5,907 bases of DNA from an uncultured Verrucomicrobiota bacterium (GTDB taxonomy: Bacteria; Verrucomicrobiota; Verrucomicrobiia; Chthoniobacterales; SZAS-18): the NCBI GenBank assembly GCA_937873255.1, contig CALMVM010000572.1, positions 29,163 through 35,069 on the forward strand, read 5' to 3'. Position numbers and translations under genes: made by a program. This document shows positions 1 to 5,907 of the stretch, piece after piece. The notes beneath the pieces were generated by a model. The model searched no databases. It was not told the origin of the DNA and was given only the letters and a program-made list of their open reading frames with translations. Position 1 is the first letter of the stretch; the number at the start of each line of letters is the position of its first letter.

Positions 1-1755
1 GTGCGAGCCATTCGCGCCGTTATTGGACAGCACGGCCGGCGAATCCACGGGAGTCGCCGGAGGTTCGTCGGCGCTCTTGAGGTCGCTGGAATTGGGTACT
101 GCCGCAGCCTTCACCGTGAATTCAAAATTCGATCCCATGCCCGGCTCGCTCTCCAGCCAGATCGCCCCGCCGAGCATCTCGCAGAGCCGGTGGCAAATCG
201 CCAGACCCAGCCCGGTCCCGCCGTGCTTGCGGCTCGTCGAAGCATCCACCTGGCTGAACGGCCGGAAGAGGCGGTGCAGTTTTTCCTCGGGAATCCCCTC
301 GCCCGTGTCGCGCACCGTGAAATGGAACATCCATGGATCAATTGCCCCGACGTGTCCGTGGTTTTCGACCGTCTCGTTGAGGTGGTGTCCCGTGACGACC
401 ACGTCCACGCGACCGTCGGCCGGGGTGAACTTCATCGAGTTGGAGATGAGGTTAAAGAGAATCTGCCGCACGCGGGTCACGTCGCTGACGAGCACTTCCG
501 GAATGCGCGGATCGACCTCGCACGCCAGGGTCACGCCTTTACCGACGGCCTGCACGGAAAGCAGATCGATGACTTCCTTCAGGCACGGACGCAGAGCGAA
601 AGGCTGGTTGTCCAGCTCCAGGCAACCCGCCTCGATCTTGGAGAAATCGAGCGCGTTGTTGATGAGGCTCAAGAGGTTATCGCCGCATGACGCGATCAGG
701 CGCACGAGTTCTTCCTGCTCGGGTTTCAGCTCGGTGTTGAGCAGGAGCCCCGTCATACCGATGATCCCGTGCATCGGCGTGCGGATCTCGTGGCTCATCA
801 TCGACAGGAAATCGCTCTTGATCTGCGCGGTCTTGAGCGCCTCGTCGCGCGCCTGCGCCTGCGCGGCGGCGGCGTAGCGCTGCGAGGTGATGTCATGCAC
901 CGTGCCTTCGTAATAGGCGAGGTTGCCCGCCGCGTCGCGGATCGCGTGGATGCTCTCGCAAACCCACACGGTCGAGCCGCCCCGCCGGAAAATCTCGCTC
1001 TCGAAATTGGTCACGCGGCCCTCCGTGCGCAGCAGCCGCAGCATCTCGTCGCGGCGTTCCGGCAGCACTTGCAACGACCGGCCGAACTCGGTCGCATCCG
1101 CCACGAATTCCGCCGTCGAGCCGTAGCCGTACAATTTCGACGCCGACTGGTTCGCGTTGAGATACCGCCCGGCGGGATCGATCTGTAAAATGCCCTCGGC
1201 GACGTTCTCGAAGATGCCGCGATAATTCTCCTCCGCCGCGCGCAGGCGGTGGAGCGCGTGGTTGAGTTCGGCCGTGGTCAATTCGGCCTCGGCCATCTTC
1301 GCCAAGTCGCGCAAGGCCGCCCGCTGCTCGTCGCCGAACGCATGCGCCTCGCGGTCCACGATGGAAAAAGTGCCCAGCGGCAGTCCGTCGGGCGAGAGGA
1401 GCGGCTGGCCGGCGTAGAAGCGGACGTTCGGCTCGCCGGTGACGAGAGGGCTGTCGTGAAAACGTTCGTCCTGGGCGGCGTCCGCCACCACGAGCACCTT
1501 GTGGGGAGTGAGGATCGCGTGCGCGCAAAGCGACGATTCGCGCGGCACTTCCGTGCGCTCCAGTCCGCGCCGCGATTTCATCCAGACCCGCTTCTCATCC
1601 ACGAGCGACACGAACGCCGTTGGCACCGCGAATAACTCGGTCGCCAGCCGCGTGATGCGGTCGAACCGCTCCTCCGGCGGCGTGTCGAGCACGTGCAGGC
1701 TGCGGGTGGCAGCCAGCCGTTTCTCCTCGTTGTATGGCAGCGGGGGTTCGATCAT
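1..1755 (-). CDS. GAF-PAS sensor histidine kinase, C-terminus cut by the window edge
   Basis: Soluble sensor kinase expected to autophosphorylate on His and pass the phosphate to a receiver. The frame is open from ATG at 1755 to base 1 (585 codons) with no stop, so the gene is partial at its 3' end. Order seen: GAF about 10-160, with the family motifs LDTPPEE and VSLVDE and SLCAHAI around Cys77; PAS/PAC about 175-292 (ENVAEG at 183, VHDIT at 286); HisKA with SHEIRTPM and phospho-acceptor His322; HATPase_c about 430-548 with N box NLISNSMKF at 435-443, G1 box DTGEGIP at 483 and G2 box GGTGLGL at 512. All catalytic boxes are intact. No transmembrane segment or signal peptide is seen, so it should be cytoplasmic. 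After the ATPase, a Pro/Ser/Asn-rich linker (about 550-585) runs off the window; such linkers often lead to a receiver domain, so a hybrid kinase is likely but unseen. The start is fixed by a four-base overlap with the stop of the upstream phosphorelay gene, implying co-transcription and a shared pathway. The ligand is unknown. Confidence 0.95.
   Translation of the reverse strand, partial: MIEPPLPYNEEKRLAATRSLHVLDTPPEERFDRITRLATELFAVPTAFVSLVDEKRVWMKSRRGLERTEVPRESSLCAHAILTPHKVLVVADAAQDERFHDSPLVTGEPNVRFYAGQPLLSPDGLPLGTFSIVDREAHAFGDEQRAALRDLAKMAEAELTTAELNHALHRLRAAEENYRGIFENVAEGILQIDPAGRYLNANQSASKLYGYGSTAEFVADATEFGRSLQVLPERRDEMLRLLRTEGRVTNFESEIFRRGGSTVWVCESIHAIRDAAGNLAYYEGTVHDITSQRYAAAAQAQARDEALKTAQIKSDFLSMMSHEIRTPMHGIIGMTGLLLNTELKPEQEELVRLIASCGDNLLSLINNALDFSKIEAGCLELDNQPFALRPCLKEVIDLLSVQAVGKGVTLACEVDPRIPEVLVSDVTRVRQILFNLISNSMKFTPADGRVDVVVTGHHLNETVENHGHVGAIDPWMFHFTVRDTGEGIPEEKLHRLFRPFSQVDASTSRKHGGTGLGLAICHRLCEMLGGAIWLESEPGMGSNFEFTVKAAAVPNSSDLKSADEPPATPVDSPAVLSNNGANGSH
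1752..1755 (-). promoter_or_regulatory. ATGA stop/start overlap (translational coupling site)
   Basis: On the minus strand the four bases ATGA hold the ATG of the GAF-PAS kinase and the TGA of the phosphorelay protein. Such overlaps commonly couple translation of the second gene to the first by ribosome re-initiation. No strong Shine-Dalgarno stands before the ATG; the upstream bases are the last codons of the phosphorelay protein (ELAGSVRS). This supports one transcript and linked expression levels. Confidence 0.85.
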
Positions 1756-3803
1756 GACCGGACGGAGCCCGCCAACTCGCTGTCGTTGACTCCCACGAGC
1801 TTTGGCGCGGCGACCGTGCGCGCGGCGGGCGCGCCCGCCGGGGCGGCGGCGTCGCCGAGCGTGCCGCGCAGGACGTAGATCAAGCCCTTGACGGCCAGTT
1901 CGATGTACGAGAACGGCTTGCCGATGAAGTCGTCGCCGCCGCTCAGGCTCGATTTGGCCCGGCTCTCGAAGCCACTCAGGGCCGTGACGAAGATCACCGG
2001 CGTCTTGGCGTGCAGCGGCATCGCGCGCAGCTTCTTGCAAAGCTCGAAGCCGTTCATGCCGGGCATCTCGACATCGAGGAACACCAGGTCGTAGCGATTA
2101 TCCTGCAAGAGCTTGAGCGCCTCGTCCGGATGGCTGACGGCCGTGGACTTCAGCCCCGCTTTTTCGAGCGAATGCCCGATCACGCGCCGGCTGATGATCT
2201 CGTCGTCCACCACGAGGATCTGCTCGTTGAGCGGTTGGCCGGTCTCGTGGATGCCGGCGTTCGTGAACAGCAGCGCGAGGAAATCCATCGCCTGGGTCAA
2301 GGTGCGCTTGGTCGAGGGATTCAGGCCCTCCGGTTTCGCCTGGAACTCGCGCAGCATCGCCTCCAAGGCACCCGCGAGACGCGCCACCTTCTTGAACCCG
2401 GCGATGGCGGCGTTGCCCGTCAGCGAATGGACGCGCGTGTAGAGTTCGAGCAATTGCACCGAGAGCGCCTCGGCGTCGCCCTGGCTGCGCAGGAGCATCT
2501 GGAGCATTCCGCGCAGCGATTTGACGAACTCTGGCGCGCCCTGGAGCAGCGACTCGCGGATTTCACCCTGGAAATCGCTGTCGTCGGGGGCGACCCGCCC
2601 CTGGGTGATCGCGCGGTTGTCGCCGCCGCTGACCGGCGCGCCGACGGGGACCGACAACGGCGGCAGGTCGAATTTGACGGATTTCGGCGAACTGGCACCG
2701 AGCACCGCCCCGCTGGGCAGGAAGATTTCGTTGAGCGCCAGCACCACGTCGCGCGGCGTGGCCGCCGCCTTGTTGAACAAACGCAGGACACCCGCCGCCT
2801 TGGCCTCTTCTTCCACGTCGCGCGTGTAGATGTTGGTGAAGACGAGCACCGGCAGTTTCTCGAACTTCTTCTGCGCGCGGGTCTTCTTGAGAATCTCCGA
2901 TCCCGACAACCCGCCCGGCAGCAGCAGGTCGAGCAGCAGCGCGTCGGGGTTCTGCGTGTAGATGTCATGGAACCCGGTTTCGCCGTCGAGCGCGACCTCG
3001 ACTTCGTAACCGGCCGCCTCGATCTGCTGGCGGTAGATGCTCACGACCGATTCGTCGGCGTCGATGATGAGAATTTTCTTGTTGATCCGGTTGGCGGCGG
3101 GCGCCGGGGTGGACGCCGCCGGATTGCCGCCCATCGAGATCGTGCGCGCGGGCGGCGCGGACATTTCCGGCGCGGCAGCGGGAGCGGACGGCGCGGCGGA
3201 CGCGCCGTTCGAGGACGTGGTGGCCGGGGATGGCACGACGGACTGCTTGGCGCGCGGTTGCGCGGACAGCACGCGGGGGAAAAGCGCGGTCTTGAGCGCC
3301 GTGAGGATTTCCTCCGACTTGACCTCGTTGCGCTGGAAAACCCGGTTCGCGCCGGCATCAAGCGCCTCCATTTCCTGGTTCACGCGGCCCGCCTTGTCGC
3401 GCACGAACATGGCGATAAATAGACCTTTCAATTCGTCCTGACTGCGAATCTGCCCGAGCATGTCGAGGCCGTCGATCTCCGGCGGCGCGTGGTCGATCAG
3501 CAGCGCGTCGAAGGAAAATCCGTACAAAATGTCGAGCCCCTTCGCGCCTTCCGCGACGCACTCCACGCCATAGCCGGCCGCTTCCAGGTCGCGCTTCCAG
3601 CGCTTCACCGTCGCATCCTGCGTCGCAATGACCAACACGCTCTTGGACTTCGGCAGACGCTTGGCGGGGGCGGTCGCGTCGGGTGCCTGCACCATCGTGA
3701 TCTCGCCGGCGCCGTTGCGAGCGGGCTGGGCTTCGGCGGGCTCGTTGCGCTGGAAAAGCCGGCGGAAGAAGCCTCCCTTTGATCCATTGTCAGAATTGCT
3801 CAT
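1752..3803 (-). CDS. Multidomain phosphorelay protein, REC-REC-HPt-REC
   Basis: Cytoplasmic protein of 683 residues that should relay phosphate between kinases and an unknown output. Receiver 1 (about 53-177) keeps the phosphorylatable Asp104 (LLIDHAPPEIDG). It has Ala-Thr (60-61) where the acidic pair should be and Arg158 in place of the conserved Lys, so it is probably inactive. An Ala/Pro/Ser-rich linker (178-240) follows. Receiver 2 (242-362) has IIDAD with Asp248 and Asp250, Asp292, Thr323 and Lys345, and looks functional. The HPt domain (about 414-517) carries VHSLTGNAAIAGF with candidate phospho-His459. Receiver 3 (527-647) is fully canonical: Asp533/Asp534, Asp577 in LDVEMPGMNGFEL, Thr607, Lys629. 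A short Ala/Pro tail ends the protein. No DNA-binding, GGDEF, EAL or methylesterase output is present. The same frame is open upstream to an ATG at 3881, but those extra 26 residues are Pro/Arg-rich and lie in the intergenic region, so MSNSDN at 3803 is preferred. No clear Shine-Dalgarno precedes it. The stop overlaps the kinase start (1752-1755). Confidence 0.93.
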   Translation of the reverse strand: MSNSDNGSKGGFFRRLFQRNEPAEAQPARNGAGEITMVQAPDATAPAKRLPKSKSVLVIATQDATVKRWKRDLEAAGYGVECVAEGAKGLDILYGFSFDALLIDHAPPEIDGLDMLGQIRSQDELKGLFIAMFVRDKAGRVNQEMEALDAGANRVFQRNEVKSEEILTALKTALFPRVLSAQPRAKQSVVPSPATTSSNGASAAPSAPAAAPEMSAPPARTISMGGNPAASTPAPAANRINKKILIIDADESVVSIYRQQIEAAGYEVEVALDGETGFHDIYTQNPDALLLDLLLPGGLSGSEILKKTRAQKKFEKLPVLVFTNIYTRDVEEEAKAAGVLRLFNKAAATPRDVVLALNEIFLPSGAVLGASSPKSVKFDLPPLSVPVGAPVSGGDNRAITQGRVAPDDSDFQGEIRESLLQGAPEFVKSLRGMLQMLLRSQGDAEALSVQLLELYTRVHSLTGNAAIAGFKKVARLAGALEAMLREFQAKPEGLNPSTKRTLTQAMDFLALLFTNAGIHETGQPLNEQILVVDDEIISRRVIGHSLEKAGLKSTAVSHPDEALKLLQDNRYDLVFLDVEMPGMNGFELCKKLRAMPLHAKTPVIFVTALSGFESRAKSSLSGGDDFIGKPFSYIELAVKGLIYVLRGTLGDAAAPAGAPAARTVAAPKLVGVNDSELAGSVRS
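1823..1840. repeat. Perfect 18-bp all-GC palindrome near the end of the phosphorelay gene
   Basis: CGGCGGGCGCGCCCGCCG reads the same on both strands. It falls in the codons for the Ala/Pro-rich C-terminal tail, about 70 bp before the stop codon. In mRNA it could fold into a stem of about seven GC pairs with a four-base loop. It is not followed by a T-run, so it is not an intrinsic terminator. Repeated Ala/Pro/Gly codons in GC-rich DNA favour such palindromes by chance. Confidence 0.5.
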
Positions 3804-3950
3804 AGATGTAGGACGCGGTGGTGGTTGGGGTCGTGGTCTCGCAGGCGGAAGGTCTAATGCATTAAGCACGAAGGCGGCCAACCTGTGGGCGGTCAGGCGC
3901 TCAACCTGCTACGGATGGTGTAAAGCAAGAAGTCGGCCCACGTTTCCCGA
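3804..3950. promoter_or_regulatory. Divergent intergenic region, presumed to hold both promoters
   Basis: This is the only non-coding stretch in the window and separates two outward-reading genes, so promoters for both must lie here or just inside the genes. It contains one AT-rich patch in otherwise GC-rich DNA, around 3853-3866. That patch includes TCTAAT at 3853-3858 on the plus strand (5 of 6 matches to a sigma-70 -10 box) and CTTAAT at 3866-3861 on the minus strand (4 of 6). No convincing -35 box stands at the right spacing for either, so the promoter calls are tentative. No plausible small gene or RNA was seen. Confidence 0.6.
3855..3864. repeat. Perfect 10-bp palindrome TAATGCATTA, candidate operator
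   Basis: TAATGCATTA equals its own reverse complement. It lies about 51 bp from the start of the minus-strand phosphorelay gene and 86 bp from the start of the plus-strand kinase, and overlaps -10-like hexamers on both strands. Its symmetry and position suit a dimeric regulator acting on both genes. A 10-bp palindrome can also arise by chance, so the regulatory role is inference. Confidence 0.4.
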
Positions 3951-5907
3951 ATGAGCAATTTTGCTGGCAAATCTTTGACGGATAGAGGTTTAAGCCAATA
4001 CACCCGCCGGGTGACGGCTCATTACTACGTCGCCATGGCGCTCGTGGGCGTCCTGGCCGTTTCGCTGTTCGCGGTGCTTTTCGCGCAAATCAACTCTCAG
4101 GGTCGATACTCGGCGATGATCGGCCAGAGCAGCCAGCAGCGCACGCTGGTGCAGCGCGTCGCGCTCTTTTCGTTGCGCCTGACCCGCGAGCCGGACGCGT
4201 CGCGCCGCCGGGAATTCCAGTCGATCATCAACCGCGCGGTCACGCACCTCGAACGCACCCAGCGCGGGTTGATCCAGGGCGACGCGGGTCTGGAGTTGCC
4301 GGGTCGTCCGGGACCGGAAATCGAGGCGCTGTATACCAATCCACCGTCGGATCTGGATCGCCGGGTGGGAGTGTTCGCCGACAAGGCGCGCCGGATCGTC
4401 GCCCAATCGACCGACGCGCCTTTGGCCGCCGATTCGCCGGAACTGGCCGCCGTCATCGAGGCGGTGCCGGGCGAGCTTCTTGCCGCCCTCGACGAGGCGG
4501 TCGCGGCCTACGAACACGCCAACCGCCGCACGACCCACTGGCTCCAGGCGGTGGAGACCGTCCTCGTCCTCCTGTTGTTGCTGACGCTCTTCGCCGAGCT
4601 GCGCTACATCTTCCGGCCGCTCGTGCGCGCGATTTTGCGCGAGACGCGTGTGCAGTCCGCGACCCGACGCCGTTACAACGCCGTGTTGAGCACCGTCGGC
4701 GAGGCCATCGTGACGCTGGACGCCGACAACGTGATCCTCAGCGCCAACGCCGAGGCCGAGCGCGTGTGGCACCGGCCGGTGGCGGAGTTCGTCGGACAGC
4801 CAATCAAGGCGTTCGTCCTGCCCGGGCGCGAATTGGCCGCGGCCGAGTGGCGCGCGATGTTCCCGCCCGGGTCGCGCGCGCCGTCGGTCGGCTTGCGCGT
4901 GGGCGGCGAGCCTTTCCCCATCGAACTCCGCCTCACCGAGACGATCCCCGATCCCACGGACGACGACGGCCCGGGCCGGGTGCGGACCGCCGCACACTTC
5001 TACACGCTCTGCGCGCGCGACATCAGCGAGCGCGTCGAGACCGACCGCCTGATCGCCGCCGCGCGCGACGCCGCGCTGGATGTGGCGCGGGCCCGGAGCG
5101 AATTCGTCGCCAACGTCAGCCACGAACTTCGCACCCCCATGAACGGCGTGCTCGGCGCGGCCGACCTGCTTGAAGCGACTCCGCTCAATCCCGAGCAACA
5201 CGACTTGCTCGACACGATCCGCACCTCAGGCGATTCGCTCCTGACGATCATCAACGACATCCTCGATTTTTCGAAGATGGAAGCCGGCAAGATGTCGCTC
5301 GAAACCATCGAACTCGACCTGCGCCAACTCGTTGAGAGCACCGCCGACGTTCTCGCCGGCCGCGCGTTACAAAAACAGTTGGAACTCATCACCTTCATCG
5401 AGCCGGGCACGCCGACCCAGTTAATGGGCGACCCCGGCCGGCTGCGGCAGGTGCTCCTCAATCTGTTGGGCAACGCCATCAAGTTCACCAAGAGCGGCGA
5501 GATCGTCTTGCGGGTGCGGCACGAGAAAACCGACGACGGCCAGGCGACGCTGCGTTTCTCGGTGCAGGACACCGGCCTCGGCATCGAACCGGCGGCGCGG
5601 GAACGGTTGTTCCACGCGTTCAGTCAGGCGGAGGATTCGACGGCGCGGCATTTCGGCGGCACCGGGCTCGGGTTGACGATCTCACGCCAGTTGGTCGAAC
5701 TGATGGGGGGCGAGATCGACGTGGACAGCGTACCCGGGAAGGGTTCGACGTTCTGGTTCACGGTGAAATTCGCACTCGATCCCGAAGCCATCGAGGACTT
5801 GGAGCACGCCAATCCATCGCTGGAAAGTTTGCGCGGAATGCGCGTTTTGGTTGTGGACGACAACGCGACCTTGCGCGGCATCGTGCAGCAGCGCCTCACC
5901 GCCTGGG
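3951..5907 (+). CDS. Membrane hybrid histidine kinase with PilJ/NarX-like sensor and PAS, 3' end cut
   Basis: Inner-membrane sensor kinase, open for 652 codons to the window end, so partial. An in-frame TAA at 3921 limits the start; ATG at 3951 is the first start codon after it. Order: TM1 about 27-45; periplasmic helical domain about 50-200; TM2 about 203-220; PAS about 240-360 (VGEAIVTLD, ending ARDISERVE); HisKA with NVSHELRTPMNG and His391; HATPase_c about 493-612 with NLLGNAIKF (504-512), DTGLGI from Asp540 and GGTGLGL from 569; then a receiver beginning MRVLVVDDN with Asp636/Asp637, cut before its phospho-acceptor. The periplasmic domain starts with GQSSQQRTLVQR (58-69) and ends in a helix leading to FAELRYIFRPLV. 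This resembles the four-helix sensor of PilJ-type transducers and NarX/NarQ (PF13675-like), by eye only. The BarA-like order predicts further receiver and possibly HPt domains beyond the edge. It is divergent from the phosphorelay gene, a plausible partner. The ligand is not predictable from sequence. No good Shine-Dalgarno is seen; the nearest purine run, AAGAAG at 3927-3932, is too far upstream. Confidence 0.95.
   Translation, partial: MSNFAGKSLTDRGLSQYTRRVTAHYYVAMALVGVLAVSLFAVLFAQINSQGRYSAMIGQSSQQRTLVQRVALFSLRLTREPDASRRREFQSIINRAVTHLERTQRGLIQGDAGLELPGRPGPEIEALYTNPPSDLDRRVGVFADKARRIVAQSTDAPLAADSPELAAVIEAVPGELLAALDEAVAAYEHANRRTTHWLQAVETVLVLLLLLTLFAELRYIFRPLVRAILRETRVQSATRRRYNAVLSTVGEAIVTLDADNVILSANAEAERVWHRPVAEFVGQPIKAFVLPGRELAAAEWRAMFPPGSRAPSVGLRVGGEPFPIELRLTETIPDPTDDDGPGRVRTAAHFYTLCARDISERVETDRLIAAARDAALDVARARSEFVANVSHELRTPMNGVLGAADLLEATPLNPEQHDLLDTIRTSGDSLLTIINDILDFSKMEAGKMSLETIELDLRQLVESTADVLAGRALQKQLELITFIEPGTPTQLMGDPGRLRQVLLNLLGNAIKFTKSGEIVLRVRHEKTDDGQATLRFSVQDTGLGIEPAARERLFHAFSQAEDSTARHFGGTGLGLTISRQLVELMGGEIDVDSVPGKGSTFWFTVKFALDPEAIEDLEHANPSLESLRGMRVLVVDDNATLRGIVQQRLTAW

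Noticed and set aside
1..877. Two plus-strand open frames (1-690 and 23-877) opposite the GAF-PAS kinase
   Set aside because: Neither shows a domain, and the minus strand encodes intact HisKA and HATPase motifs over the same bases.
2010..3422. Plus-strand open frame of 470 codons opposite the phosphorelay gene
   Set aside because: The translation is Arg/Gly/Glu/His-rich with no recognisable domain, and lies antisense to clear receiver and HPt domains. It is a shadow frame typical of GC-rich DNA.
3804..3881. Longer start for the phosphorelay protein at ATG 3881
   Set aside because: It would add 26 residues rich in Pro and Arg, unlike the start of a receiver protein, and would occupy more than half of the divergent intergenic region, including the candidate operator.
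3628..3954. Plus-strand open frame spanning the phosphorelay start and the intergenic region
   Set aside because: No domain, antisense to the N-terminus of the phosphorelay protein, and ends at the TGA inside the first codons of the hybrid kinase; chance frame.
3990..5201. Minus-strand open frame of 403 codons opposite the membrane hybrid kinase
   Set aside because: Low-complexity Arg/His/Gln-rich translation, antisense to the TM, sensor, PAS and HisKA domains. It mirrors the codon bias of the real gene.
1..5907. CRISPR array, tRNA/rRNA, insertion sequence or intrinsic terminator
   Set aside because: No regularly spaced repeats, RNA gene-like segments, transposase motifs with terminal repeats, or GC stem followed by a T-run were found on either strand by eye.

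Overview
The window is GC-rich bacterial DNA filled almost entirely by signal-transduction genes. High GC, long hybrid histidine kinases with stacked receiver domains, tight gene packing and no clear Shine-Dalgarno sequences would suit a Verrucomicrobiota/Opitutaceae-type bacterium. That placement is an impression from protein style only; a delta-proteobacterium or planctomycete-like source is not excluded.

Layout. Two divergent transcription units leave a 147-bp intergenic region (3804-3950). To the left, on the minus strand, comes first a 683-residue phosphorelay protein (3803-1752) with order receiver, receiver, HPt, receiver. It overlaps by four bases (ATGA) a soluble GAF-PAS histidine kinase (1755 to beyond base 1). 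To the right, on the plus strand, is a membrane-anchored hybrid histidine kinase (3951 to beyond base 5907). Its order is TM, PilJ/NarX-like four-helix sensor, TM, PAS, HisKA, HATPase, and the start of a receiver. Both kinases are cut by the window edges, so their C-termini are unseen.

How they may work together (inference). The three genes supply all the parts of a multistep His-Asp-His-Asp relay: a cytoplasmic sensor kinase, a membrane sensor kinase and a protein carrying an HPt domain between receivers. None of the visible sequence encodes a DNA-binding, cyclic-di-GMP or other enzymatic output domain. The output must lie outside the window or act through protein-protein contacts. The most distinctive element is the REC-REC-HPt-REC protein, whose first receiver has lost the acidic pocket and the conserved lysine and looks like a pseudo-receiver.

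No RNA genes, mobile elements, CRISPR arrays or terminators are visible. Apart from the 147-bp intergenic region, every base lies inside one of the three genes.
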